From NCBI RefSeq assembly GCF_900100435.1, contig NZ_FNEX01000006.1, positions 62,001 to 126,000 of the forward strand: DNA of 64,000 nucleotides, in the 5' to 3' direction. The position numbers were made by a program, and so were the translations under genes. The DNA comes from Pedobacter sp. ok626 (lineage in GTDB: Bacteria > Bacteroidota > Bacteroidia > Sphingobacteriales > Sphingobacteriaceae). Numbering within the stretch: the stretch's first letter is position 1; every line of letters begins with the position of its first letter. Below the pieces are notes generated by a model. The model saw only the letters and a program-made list of their open reading frames with translations, searched no databases and was not told the DNA's origin. Positions 25,195 to 34,749 of the stretch are shown here, one piece after another.

Positions 25195-26466
25195 TTAATG
25201 GATGTGAAGTTTTGATTTAGACTTTCCGATTTTCTTAATGCAGGCGTCTAGAAAATGATCAATACCTGTTGTGGCATAGCCCAAAAGTCTGGAATTTTCA
25301 CCAAGCTCGGAAGAGACAATTGTTGTCCGTTCTCTGATCTGGGTCATACAATAGGTATTGATGGCCTGTTGCATCGGCAGGGTGATATACTGCTTTGCTT
25401 CAGCAATTTTTCCACTTAAAATGATGAGTTCCGGATTGAAGAGCTGGATCAGCATAGCGATTCCTTTTCCCATATGGGTGCCGATATTGGAGAGCAGCTG
25501 AATGGCATACTGATCACCTTTATTTGCTGCATCGATGATAATAGCGGGTTCAATTCTTTGCAGTTCCTCTTTGCTGAGCTTGTTCAACATAGAGTTTTTG
25601 CCGGAGAGAATACCTTCTTTTGCCATTTCTGATAAAGCATTGCCAGAAGCGATGGTTTCCAGGCAACCGTGTTTGCCACAATAGCACAAGGCCCCGTTCT
25701 CTACAAAGGGGATGTGCCCGAGTTCCCCCGAAAAACCACAGACGCCTTTTCTTAATTTACCATCCATAATAATCCCCAGCCCAACACCCAGGTCCATCAA
25801 TAGGATCAGGACGTTTTGCTTACCTTTTGCCATCCCATGTGTAAATTCTGCCATAGAGGATCCATTTACATCATTCTGGATGATAACAGGGAGTTTTAGC
25901 ATTTTTTCAAATTCGGCTTTTAAAGAGGTATCGTCTGTATCGCTAAGAAAATAACTGTAGCTTTTGCCTATTTCAGAATCAATCAGGCCCGGCATGCCTA
26001 CACTGCAGCCGATTAACTGGTCGATGTTAATGTTATAATCTTTTAGAATGTCCTGTACATGGCTGCTTAAAATAGGGAAGAAATCGGATCCTGTGCTTTT
26101 TGAGATCGGCAGGGCGATAGTTTGGGCCTCGACAATGTAATTATAATTATTGTCGATAATGGCTATTTTGGTATGAAACAATGCGATATCAATACAGATG
26201 ATCAGAATCTTTTTATCCTTTAAGCTATACAGATCAGGTTTTCTGCCGCCAATAGATACCCCATAGCCTTTCTTCTCGATCCAGTCTTCGTCAATTAAAT
26301 TGCTGATCAGCTTTAAAATACTGGGGGTACTCATATTCATCGTCTGACATAACGTAGAAACTGAACATGGGCCCAAATTGAAAAGATGTTTAACCAGCTG
26401 GTATTTATGGGTCAGCTGCTTATCATGCGTTGGTTTGGTTAGGTGATTTAATAGACGAAGATCCAT
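25195..26466 (-). CDS. ROK-family transcriptional regulator (NagC/XylR type)
   Basis: A 423-residue repressor with an N-terminal winged helix (about 20-75, GPCSVSTLCQTMNMSTPSIL) and a C-terminal ROK sugar-sensing domain. The ROK zinc motif is present (GALCYCGKHGCLETIASG), as are GVGLGIIMDGKLRKG and IILSGKIAEA. It is divergent from the Gfo/Idh/MocA-DUF1080 operon across 166 bp and very probably controls it in response to a sugar or sugar phosphate. Confidence 0.92.
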   Translation of the reverse strand: MDLRLLNHLTKPTHDKQLTHKYQLVKHLFNLGPCSVSTLCQTMNMSTPSILKLISNLIDEDWIEKKGYGVSIGGRKPDLYSLKDKKILIICIDIALFHTKIAIIDNNYNYIVEAQTIALPISKSTGSDFFPILSSHVQDILKDYNINIDQLIGCSVGMPGLIDSEIGKSYSYFLSDTDDTSLKAEFEKMLKLPVIIQNDVNGSSMAEFTHGMAKGKQNVLILLMDLGVGLGIIMDGKLRKGVCGFSGELGHIPFVENGALCYCGKHGCLETIASGNALSEMAKEGILSGKNSMLNKLSKEELQRIEPAIIIDAANKGDQYAIQLLSNIGTHMGKGIAMLIQLFNPELIILSGKIAEAKQYITLPMQQAINTYCMTQIRERTTIVSSELGENSRLLGYATTGIDHFLDACIKKIGKSKSKLHIH

Positions 26467-26632
26467 AGGTTTAATTACTCTGTTTTGCTAAATGTAGCGA
26501 ACTTATACTAAAAAATTGCAAAAGTATTTTTATTATATAAATAATTAACAGATGTTTTGTGTTTTTGACAATTTCTACCTAATATTAACCATGCAATTGT
26601 CTGATGTAATGAACGTTGGGAAACGCATAAAG

Positions 26633-27934
26633 ATGAACACAACACAAGCTCATATGAAACCGGAAGAACCACAACAACCAAACTCAAGAAGAGATTTTAT
26701 TAAAAAAGCTGCGGTAGGAGTAGCTGCATTTACCATTGTGCCCCGATATGTTTTGGGCGGACAAGGATTTATTGCGCCAAGTGATAAATTAACCAAAGCC
26801 GTTATCGGTGTTGGTGGAATGGGCAGGAACCATTTCCCTTATGATGGAACTCAAGTAGTCGCCATTTGCGATGTCGATAAAAGACATATCGCCAAATCGT
26901 TGCCAATGTTGGATAAAGGTGTTAAAACCTTTAGCGACTACAGGGAATTGATTAAGCTGCCAGAAGTAGATATTGTACACATTGCAACACCACCACACTG
27001 GCACGGTATCATGGCTGTAGATGCGGCTAATGCAGGTAAGGATATTTGGTGTGAAAAACCAATGACCCATACCATAGGTGAAGGAAAAAGGGTGATGGAA
27101 GCAGTAAAACAAAATGGTAGAATCTTTAGGCTAAATACCTGGTTCCGCTTTAAGGACAACTTTTACGGCTTAGGTACTACCGTTAAACCGGTTAAAAAAC
27201 TAGTAGATAGTGGTTTGTTGGGCTGGCCTTTGAAGGTAACGGTAAGCAGGCATACAGGCTATGACTGGAAGTTTTACTGGGTAGGAAAGGATAATTTGCC
27301 ACCTGAGCCTGTTCCGGCCGAGTTGGATTATGATGCCTGGTTAGGTCCTGCACCATATAAACCGTATAGTACACATCGCGTACACCAGACTTTCCGTGGT
27401 TACTGGGATTATGATGGTGGTGGTTTGAGCGATATGGGCCAGCATTACCTGGATCCGATTCAATACTTTTTAGGTAAAGATGATACCAATCCGATCTCTG
27501 TTGAAATCGACGCCCCTCAGCAACATACCGATGCTGTAGGGATTTGGAGAAGGATAACTTATACATATGCTGACGGTTGTCAGATTATTTTAGATGGCGA
27601 GGCCAAAGATGCAAATGTCCCTTATATAGAAGGACCAAAAGGAAAACTATATCCTGGTTTTAAATCAGATATTCCTGATTTGGAGCGTAAACTAGCTGCT
27701 TTCCCTGATCCTGCACCTCAAATGACGGATTTCTCTGAAGCAGTAAGAACAAGACAACAATTTGCTTTAAATGAGCAAAATGGACACCGTTCTTGTAACA
27801 TCATCAACATCGGGCTGGCTGCATTGCGTTTGGGAAGAAACTTGAAGTTTGATCCGGTTAAGCAGGAATTTGTGGATGATGAAGGTGCAAACAGGTTGAT
27901 CAATCCAGTTATGCGCGCACCATTTACCATTTAA
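26633..27934 (+). CDS. Exported Gfo/Idh/MocA oxidoreductase with twin-arginine signal
   Basis: A 433-residue NAD(P)-type sugar oxidoreductase. The twin-arginine signal SRRDFIKKAAVGVAAFTIV precedes an unusual Rossmann start IGVGGMGRNHF and the family motif WCEKPMTHTIGEGKRVME. The C-terminal domain has GLSDMGQHYLDPIQYFLG. The start at 26633 is preferred to upstream in-frame ATGs because it puts the signal close to the N-terminus. First gene of the operon. Such exported Gfo/Idh/MocA enzymes oxidise the 3-OH of glycosides in known 3-keto-glycoside pathways. Confidence 0.88.
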   Translation: MNTTQAHMKPEEPQQPNSRRDFIKKAAVGVAAFTIVPRYVLGGQGFIAPSDKLTKAVIGVGGMGRNHFPYDGTQVVAICDVDKRHIAKSLPMLDKGVKTFSDYRELIKLPEVDIVHIATPPHWHGIMAVDAANAGKDIWCEKPMTHTIGEGKRVMEAVKQNGRIFRLNTWFRFKDNFYGLGTTVKPVKKLVDSGLLGWPLKVTVSRHTGYDWKFYWVGKDNLPPEPVPAELDYDAWLGPAPYKPYSTHRVHQTFRGYWDYDGGGLSDMGQHYLDPIQYFLGKDDTNPISVEIDAPQQHTDAVGIWRRITYTYADGCQIILDGEAKDANVPYIEGPKGKLYPGFKSDIPDLERKLAAFPDPAPQMTDFSEAVRTRQQFALNEQNGHRSCNIINIGLAALRLGRNLKFDPVKQEFVDDEGANRLINPVMRAPFTI

Positions 27935-27982
27935 TCAATTCATCCTTTAAAATAATTTAATAAACATTTTACTCATACTATA

Positions 27983-30900
27983 ATGATAAAAAAGATATGT
28001 TTTATCCTGCTTGCTGTGGTGCTATTACAGAGCAATGTTTTTGCGCAGGCACAGGGTAATAAAGACGAACGTACAACAACTACGCGTATCGCGGATTTGC
28101 TGGCGCAATTGCCTGCAAAGGATGCAAAACAGTTAAAGACAAACATGCAAGACATTGCACAGCTGGGAGAGGATGGTTACATCACGCTGATTAGTGGATT
28201 AACTGCTCCAGGAAAAGGCAACAATGCTTTGTTGGAATACGCCATCGGCGGATTTTCTGCGTATGTAACTCAACCTGGCCAGGAAAACTGGAGAAAAATG
28301 AGTGTAAACGCTTATGCTAAAGCTTTGGCTAAATTATCTGATAAACAGAATAAGTCATTCATCATCAGTCAGCTTGAATTGGTTGGTAAAGATGATGCCG
28401 TAGCAAGTTTAAGCAGTTATTTAACGGATGCACAGCTAGCAGATCCAGCTGCCAGAGCATTGGTTAAAATTAACTCTAGCGCTTCGAAAGCAGCTTTATT
28501 AAGTGGATTGGCTAAAGCGAATGGAGCTGCAAAGCTTTCTGTAGTTGAAGCTTTAGGCGATAGCCGCAGCAAAGAAGCTGCAAAAGCAATCGCTGGATTA
28601 ACCACAGGAGATAATAGCCTGGCTAAAATGTCATTATATGCATTGGCGAACATTGCTGATCCTTCTTCTGAACTTGTTTTGGCTGCTGCTGCCGAAAAAG
28701 CAGAATTTAAGTACGACAATACCAACGCTGTTGCTGCTTATTTGGTGTATGCTGAAAGGTTAATGCAAAATGGCGATAAGGTTGAAGCGAATAAAATAGC
28801 TAAGAAAATACTTGACAAAGCAACCGCAGATAATCAGGTACACATCCGTATTTCGGCTCTTAAATTGGTTTCTGATTTTAGTAAAGCGCAAAGTGATGAG
28901 TATCTACTAGCCGCAATGGATGACAAGCAATTTGAATATCGTGCTGCTGCATTGAAATTAGCCTTGCCAAATATTACACCTGTAACGGCTAACCTTTGGG
29001 GTAAACAGCTTTCAAAAGCTGATCCTGCAACGCAAGTAGCTATTGTGAATATGCTTAGTGATAGTAAAGTAAAGTCTGTTCTTCCTGCTGTTTCCAAATT
29101 ATTTAAAAATAAAGATCAGAAAGTAAGATCGGCCGCCATAGCCGCTGTTGGTAAACTTGGAGAAGAGGCTGCCTTGGATGCTTTGCTTAAAGTAGCAGCC
29201 AAAGGAGATTCTACAGACATTGAAGCCGTTTCCAATACGATTTTAAGAATGAAAGGCGAGGGAATTACAGCTAAAGTTGCTGCTTTTGTCCCTAAAGCAA
29301 AACCAGAAGTTCAGGTTGCTTTAATTAATATACTGGCTTCAAGAGCTGCAAATTCGCAATTAAATACAATATACAGCCAACTTAAAAATAAAAATCCAGA
29401 GGTTAAAAAAGCAGCGTTTTCTGCGCTTAAACAGACTGTAACCAGTGAAAACCTTCCTCAATTGTTTACTTTACTAAAAGATACATCAGACCCGTCTGAC
29501 TTAACAAAAGTGCAGGACGCAATTATTGCCGGAATGAAAGGCGGAAATGATAAGGAGCAGCAGGTAGATGTGGTATTGCAGCAAATGACTGGTGTTTCGG
29601 AAGATAAAAAAGTACTTTTTTATAAAATGCTGGCTAGTTTAGGCGGTAGCAAATCATTAAAAGCTGTTTCTGACGCATTTAATGCAGGTGATGCCGCTAC
29701 TAAAAAAGCAACTGTGGCTGCTCTATCATCCTGGACAGATGCCGATGCGATAGGTGAATTGATTAAAATTGCTCGTCAGCCAGCTAATGCTGCCTATGTG
29801 GACCAGGCTGTTGATGGGTATTTACGCTCAGTAAGAGCGGCCAAATATCCGGCCGAACAAAGGTTGTTGTTACTGCGTGAGGCTATGGCTGTATCTAAAA
29901 AGCCTGCTCAGCAATCACAGATTCTTAAAGACCTGGAGCAAGCAAAATGCTTAAACTCTTTATTGTTTGCTGGTAGATATCTTGATCAAGCGGCAACGCA
30001 GCAAGCTGCAGCTATGGCGGTCATGAACATTGCTTTGGCAGATAAATCATACAACGGTAATTTGGTAAAAAGCTTGTTGAATAAAACCATCAGCGTAATT
30101 AAAGGTGCGGATAGTGAATATCAACAAGAAGCCATGCGCAAATATCTTGCTGAAATGCCTCAGGGCGATGGTTTCGTTTCTATGTTTAATGGTGTTGACC
30201 TTACAGGTTGGAAGGGCTTGGTTGGCGATCCCTTAAAAAGAGCTAAGATGGATGCCAAAGCTTTGGCTGCTGCTCAGGAAAAAGCAGACGCTGAAGCCCT
30301 TGATAGCTGGAAGCCCATAAACGGTGAGCTTCAGTTTATGAGCCATGGGAACAACCTGGCTACCGTAAAAAAATATGGTGATTTTGAAATGTTGGTAGAT
30401 TGGAAAATCATTGATGATAAAAAAGGTGAAGGTGATGCGGGAATCTATTTGCGTGGTACACCACAAGTACAGATATGGGACAATGCACGCGTAAAAGTGG
30501 GGGCTCAGGTAGGCTCTGGTGGTTTGTATAACAACAAAACGAATCCAAGTAAACCACTTACAGTTGCCGATAATAAATTAGATGAATGGAATACCTTCCG
30601 CATTTTGATGAAGGGCGACCGTGTTACTGTTTATTTAAATGGTGTATTGGTAACAGACAATGTCATCCTTGAAAACTTTTGGGATAGGACTTTGCCAATC
30701 TTTGCTGAAGAGCAGATTGAGTTACAAGCGCATGGATCACCAGTGGTTTACCGCGACTTGTACATTAGAGAAATCCCTCGTGTAAAACCGTTTGAGTTAA
30801 GTGCTAAGGAAAAGAAAGAAGGCTATAAGGTATTGTTTGATGGTACCAATATGCACAACTGGACAGGAAACACTACTGATTATATCATTGAAGATGGCAA

Positions 30901-31411
30901 TATCGCCATTCGTCCGAAACCGGGAAAAGGTTCTGGTGGTAACTTGTTTACAAAAGATGAGTATAGCGATTTCGTATTCCGTTTTGAATTTCAGTTAACT
31001 CCGGGTGCAAACAATGGTTTAGGGATCAGAGCGCCTTTAACTGGCGATGCTGCTTATCAGGGGATGGAATTGCAAATTTTGGATAATGAGGCTCCAATTT
31101 ATAGTAAGCTTCATGTGTATCAGTACCATGGTTCAGTTTATGGTACTATCCCAGCAAAAAGAGGATATTTAAAGCCTGTTGGCGAATGGAATTATCAAGA
31201 AGTGATTGTTAAAGGTCCTAAAATTAAAGTGATCTTAAATGGTACTGAGATTCTTGATGCCGACATTACAGATGCTAGAAAGAATGGTGCTGCTGATGGC
31301 AAACCACATCCGGGATTATTACGTGAGAGTGGCCATATTGGCTTCCTTGGTCATGGTTCTCCGGTTCAGTTTAAAAATATCAGAATTAAGGATTTGAGTA
31401 AAAGTAAATAG
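27983..31411 (+). CDS. HEAT-repeat protein with two C-terminal DUF1080 (3-keto-glycoside hydrolase/lyase) domains
   Basis: A 1142-residue exported protein. Signal peptide about 1-22 (FILLAVVLLQSNVFAQ). Residues about 40-720 are alpha-helical HEAT/PBS-like repeats (for example VRSAAIAAVGKLGEEAALDA, VKKAAFSALKQTVTS). Two DUF1080 beta-sandwich domains follow: one opening FVSMFNGVDLTGWKGL at about 730, the other VLFDGTNMHNWTG at about 948. DUF1080 domains cleave 3-keto-glycosides made by Gfo/Idh/MocA enzymes. The tandem DUF1080 plus a 70 kDa HEAT scaffold is an uncommon architecture. It sits between two twin-arginine oxidoreductases in one operon. Confidence 0.9.
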   Translation: MIKKICFILLAVVLLQSNVFAQAQGNKDERTTTTRIADLLAQLPAKDAKQLKTNMQDIAQLGEDGYITLISGLTAPGKGNNALLEYAIGGFSAYVTQPGQENWRKMSVNAYAKALAKLSDKQNKSFIISQLELVGKDDAVASLSSYLTDAQLADPAARALVKINSSASKAALLSGLAKANGAAKLSVVEALGDSRSKEAAKAIAGLTTGDNSLAKMSLYALANIADPSSELVLAAAAEKAEFKYDNTNAVAAYLVYAERLMQNGDKVEANKIAKKILDKATADNQVHIRISALKLVSDFSKAQSDEYLLAAMDDKQFEYRAAALKLALPNITPVTANLWGKQLSKADPATQVAIVNMLSDSKVKSVLPAVSKLFKNKDQKVRSAAIAAVGKLGEEAALDALLKVAAKGDSTDIEAVSNTILRMKGEGITAKVAAFVPKAKPEVQVALINILASRAANSQLNTIYSQLKNKNPEVKKAAFSALKQTVTSENLPQLFTLLKDTSDPSDLTKVQDAIIAGMKGGNDKEQQVDVVLQQMTGVSEDKKVLFYKMLASLGGSKSLKAVSDAFNAGDAATKKATVAALSSWTDADAIGELIKIARQPANAAYVDQAVDGYLRSVRAAKYPAEQRLLLLREAMAVSKKPAQQSQILKDLEQAKCLNSLLFAGRYLDQAATQQAAAMAVMNIALADKSYNGNLVKSLLNKTISVIKGADSEYQQEAMRKYLAEMPQGDGFVSMFNGVDLTGWKGLVGDPLKRAKMDAKALAAAQEKADAEALDSWKPINGELQFMSHGNNLATVKKYGDFEMLVDWKIIDDKKGEGDAGIYLRGTPQVQIWDNARVKVGAQVGSGGLYNNKTNPSKPLTVADNKLDEWNTFRILMKGDRVTVYLNGVLVTDNVILENFWDRTLPIFAEEQIELQAHGSPVVYRDLYIREIPRVKPFELSAKEKKEGYKVLFDGTNMHNWTGNTTDYIIEDGNIAIRPKPGKGSGGNLFTKDEYSDFVFRFEFQLTPGANNGLGIRAPLTGDAAYQGMELQILDNEAPIYSKLHVYQYHGSVYGTIPAKRGYLKPVGEWNYQEVIVKGPKIKVILNGTEILDADITDARKNGAADGKPHPGLLRESGHIGFLGHGSPVQFKNIRIKDLSKSK

Positions 31412-31422
31412 TAGCGTATTTT

Positions 31423-32850
31423 ATGAGTTCGAGAAGAGATTTTATTAAAAATACTGCGCTGGCGGCCGCAGGATTTATGATCGTACCCCGCCATGTATTG
31501 GGCGGAAGGGGCTTTTTAGCACCAAGTGACCGCCTGATGGTTGCTGCTGTAGGTGCAGGTGGAAAAGGACAAAGTAATATTGCCAATATCTACAAAGGTG
31601 GTAAATCTGAAATCACATTTTTATGTGATGTGGATGATCGTAGAGCGGCCAATTCGGTAAAAAGCTTTCCAAAAGCAAAATATTACAGAGATTACCGGGA
31701 AATGTTTGATAAGGAAGCTAAAAACTTCGATGCAGTAGTGGTTTCTACGCCGGATCATAACCATGCCATGATTACAATGGCTGCGATGCAGCTGGGCAAA
31801 CATGTATATGTAGAAAAACCATTAACCCATGATATTTACGAGGCGCGTAAGCTTACTGAAGCTGCCAACAGGTATCAGGTGGTTACCCAAATGGGTAACC
31901 AGGGTTCCTCTGGAGATGGCGTACGTCAACTCCAGGATTGGATAGATGCTGGTGTAATTGGTAAGGTTGAGAACGTGTATTGCTGGACAGACCGTCCATC
32001 CTGGCCTCAGGGAATCTTATGGCCATCAACAAATGGCGAAATTCCTAAAGAGCTGGATTGGGATTTGTGGTTGGGTAGTGCACCTTACAAGCCTTATATC
32101 GAGAAACTGGTTCCTTTTAATTGGAGAGGCTGGTGGGATTATGGCACCGGTGCAATAGGAGATATGGGCTGTCATTTGGTTGAACCACCTTTCAGAGTAT
32201 TAGGGCTGGATACACCAATTGATGTACAATGTAGCGTAGGTAGTATTTATGTGGATGAATTTAAAAGGGGATACTTCCCTGATAGTTGTCCACCCTCGAG
32301 CCATGTGATCATGACCTTCGAGAAAACTAAAAAGACCAAAGGTAACTTGCAGATTCACTGGATGGATGGCGGTATTAAACCTGCGCGTCCGGAAGAGTTG
32401 TTGCCTAATGAACCTTTTGGTGCTAACGGTGTACTTTTTGAAGGTACTAAAGGTAAAATGATGTGTGATACCTATGGGGCTAATCCTCGTTTATTGCCGC
32501 TGACTAAAAATGCGGAAGATCGTACTAAAAAACGTGTGGAGCGTGTGCCAGGTGGGGTAGATGGTCATTACTGGCAATGGGCAGAAGCTGCAATTGCTGG
32601 ATATGGAAAAATCAAACTAAGCTCGCCATTTGAAACTGCAGGTCCATTGACCGAGACGCTTTTGATTGCTAATCTGGCCATTCGTGGTACAGATGTACAG
32701 AAACCAAAAGAGAATGGTAAAGGCTTTACTTATCCAGGAAGAGATATCAAATTGCTTTGGGATAAAGAAAATCTAAGGGTTACAAATTTTGATGATGTGA
32801 ATCAGTTTGTGAAACGCGAATACCGTCAAGGTTGGAGTTTAGGCGTATAA
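31423..32850 (+). CDS. Exported Gfo/Idh/MocA oxidoreductase with twin-arginine signal
   Basis: A 475-residue paralogue of the first oxidoreductase of this operon. The signal MSSRRDFIKNTALAAAGFMI is followed by VAAVGAGGKGQSN (NAD loop), HVYVEKPLTHDIYEARKL (catalytic Lys region) and the large C-terminal sheet domain with GAIGDMGCHLVEPPFRVLG. The shared stretch between signal and Rossmann domain (RHVLGG.GF.APSDRL) shows it is a sister of the 26633 gene. It starts 11 bp after the DUF1080 gene. Confidence 0.9.
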   Translation: MSSRRDFIKNTALAAAGFMIVPRHVLGGRGFLAPSDRLMVAAVGAGGKGQSNIANIYKGGKSEITFLCDVDDRRAANSVKSFPKAKYYRDYREMFDKEAKNFDAVVVSTPDHNHAMITMAAMQLGKHVYVEKPLTHDIYEARKLTEAANRYQVVTQMGNQGSSGDGVRQLQDWIDAGVIGKVENVYCWTDRPSWPQGILWPSTNGEIPKELDWDLWLGSAPYKPYIEKLVPFNWRGWWDYGTGAIGDMGCHLVEPPFRVLGLDTPIDVQCSVGSIYVDEFKRGYFPDSCPPSSHVIMTFEKTKKTKGNLQIHWMDGGIKPARPEELLPNEPFGANGVLFEGTKGKMMCDTYGANPRLLPLTKNAEDRTKKRVERVPGGVDGHYWQWAEAAIAGYGKIKLSSPFETAGPLTETLLIANLAIRGTDVQKPKENGKGFTYPGRDIKLLWDKENLRVTNFDDVNQFVKREYRQGWSLGV

Positions 32851-32865
32851 TTTTAATCAGAAAGC

Positions 32866-33951
32866 ATGTCGTTAGAAACAAAAAATCTGAGGGTATTGGT
32901 GGTAGGCTGCGGTAATATGGGGGCTTCTCATGCTACAGCATACCATACCCTGGATGGTTTTGAAATATGTGGCCTTGTATCCACCGGTAACAGTAAGGTG
33001 GTGCTGAATGAAAAGCTGGGCGGCGCTTACACCTTGTTTAATGATTATTACGAAGCCCTGGAACAGACGAAACCTGATGCGGTATGCATTTCGACTTATC
33101 CGGATACACATGAGGCATTTGCCATCAAAGCAATCGAGAATGGGGCACATGTGTTTATAGAAAAGCCATTGGCTGATTCTTTGGAAGGTGCAGAGCGTGT
33201 TGCAGATGCTGCTAAGCGGTATGGCAAGAAACTACTTGTCGGTTATATTTTACGTTATCACCCATCCTGGGAACGTTTTATCGAATTATCATCAGCTATG
33301 GGTAGACCATTGGTGATGCGCATGAACCTGAATCAGCAGAGTCAGGGTGCCAAATGGACGGTGCACCGCAACCTGTTGAAAAGCCTAAGTCCAATAGTAG
33401 ATTGTGGGGTTCATTATATTGACGTAATGTGCCAGATGACACGTTCTAAACCTTTGCAGGTAAGTGCTATTGGGGCTAGATTGAGCGATGATGTACCTGA
33501 GGATAATTATAACTATGGACAGCTTCAAATTCGCTTTGAGGATGGTTCTGTGGGCTGGTATGAAGCAGGTTGGGGACCGATGATGAGTGAAACGGCTTTC
33601 TTTGTGAAAGATGTGATCGGACCAAAAGGTTCTGTATCTATTGTTGCCAAATCAGCTGGAGCAGCAGGTAAATCTGATGAGGTGGATGCGCATACTAAGA
33701 CCGAGTCGATCAAGGTACACTATGCTGATCTGGATGGAAATGATAAATTCTCAAAGCCAGATACCTGGATTGATCTTAAGGATGAACCAGATCATCAGGA
33801 ACTTTGTAATCGTGAACAACGTTATTTTTTAAAGGCCATTTTGGAGGATCTTGATTTGACGAATCCTACTGATGATGCCATAAATAGTTTAAGAATTGCT
33901 TTTGCCTGCGATGAATCTGTTAAAACCGGGCAGATTGTCCGGCTTTATTGA
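32866..33951 (+). CDS. Cytoplasmic Gfo/Idh/MocA oxidoreductase
   Basis: A 361-residue oxidoreductase without a signal peptide: LRVLVVGCGNMGASHATAYH at the N-terminus, HVFIEKPLADSLEGAERV with the catalytic lysine, and LSPIVDCGVHYIDVMCQMT in the C-terminal domain. The cytoplasmic member probably reduces the imported 3-keto sugar back or processes it further. Last gene of the operon, 15 bp after the preceding one, followed by a strong terminator. Confidence 0.88.
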   Translation: MSLETKNLRVLVVGCGNMGASHATAYHTLDGFEICGLVSTGNSKVVLNEKLGGAYTLFNDYYEALEQTKPDAVCISTYPDTHEAFAIKAIENGAHVFIEKPLADSLEGAERVADAAKRYGKKLLVGYILRYHPSWERFIELSSAMGRPLVMRMNLNQQSQGAKWTVHRNLLKSLSPIVDCGVHYIDVMCQMTRSKPLQVSAIGARLSDDVPEDNYNYGQLQIRFEDGSVGWYEAGWGPMMSETAFFVKDVIGPKGSVSIVAKSAGAAGKSDEVDAHTKTESIKVHYADLDGNDKFSKPDTWIDLKDEPDHQELCNREQRYFLKAILEDLDLTNPTDDAINSLRIAFACDESVKTGQIVRLY

Positions 33952-33965
33952 TGGCTAAAAAGATG

Positions 33966-34008
33966 AAATAAAATCCCCGGTTTTACATTAAAGCCGGGGA
34001 TTTTATTT
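33966..34008 (+). terminator. Terminator of the Gfo/Idh-DUF1080 operon
   Basis: A perfect 15-bp stem (33966-33980 with 33994-34008, core ATCCCCGG/CCGGGGAT) with a T-rich right arm closes the operon. Confidence 0.93.
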
Positions 34009-34125
34009 GAAGATTTAATATATTCATAACAATGAGTTGTGGTATAATATTATATGCTTAGATTAGGTTTGTAGCATCGAAATTCGTTATTTAGTAGTAG
34101 CGGCTGGTTTACAAAGACTGGATGA

Positions 34126-34695
34126 ATGAAATTAAAAAACACAGATAGAGATTTATGGACTTCATTCATTAATGGAGATGATAATGCCTTGAATTTGCTG
34201 TATAAGCAGTTTGTTGATGTATTGTATGCCTTTGGATTAAGGTTTACCGATGACACTGATCTGGTTAAAGATGGCATTCAAGATCTATTTGTAGATCTTT
34301 ACAAGTACAGAAAGACATTGGCCTCTGAAGTAAATGTAAAATCTTATTTATTCACCTCCTTAAAGCGTAAGATCTGCCTCGTGTTAAAAAAGAATGCAGC
34401 AGCTGTAAACCATAGTTTTGAACTCCCTTTTTTATTGTCGCCTAGTATCGAAGATCAGATTACAAATGATGAATACGAAGCAGAGCTTTTGCTAAAATTG
34501 AACAAGCAGTTAGCCTTGTTGCCAGACAGGCAAAAGGAAGCTCTGTATTTACGTTACAATTCGGAACTCGAGTATGAAGAGATTGCTGAAATCATGGATG
34601 TTTCCTTGGCAACCTGCCGCACGCTTGTCTATCGTGGAGTGAAACAATTGAGGGAAAAAATGGTAGCCAACTATGCTTATAAAATATTAGCGTAA
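34126..34695 (+). CDS. ECF-type RNA polymerase sigma factor
   Basis: A 189-residue ECF sigma with region 2 (NALNLLYKQFVDVLYAFGL, then LVKDGIQDLFVDLYKYR) and region 4 (LPDRQKEALYLRYNSELEY, then MDVSLATCRTLVYRGVKQLR). First gene of a sigma-FecR-SusC-SusD-EEP locus and presumably its activator. It is only distantly similar to the two sigma factors at the left end. A TAGGTTTG box at 34064-34071 is a possible -7 element, but without a well-spaced -33. Confidence 0.92.
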   Translation: MKLKNTDRDLWTSFINGDDNALNLLYKQFVDVLYAFGLRFTDDTDLVKDGIQDLFVDLYKYRKTLASEVNVKSYLFTSLKRKICLVLKKNAAAVNHSFELPFLLSPSIEDQITNDEYEAELLLKLNKQLALLPDRQKEALYLRYNSELEYEEIAEIMDVSLATCRTLVYRGVKQLREKMVANYAYKILA

Positions 34696-34749
34696 CGGAG
34701 TCTATATATTGTAAGTTCTTCACTCTGTTAAGTACTAGGTAAAGTACGA

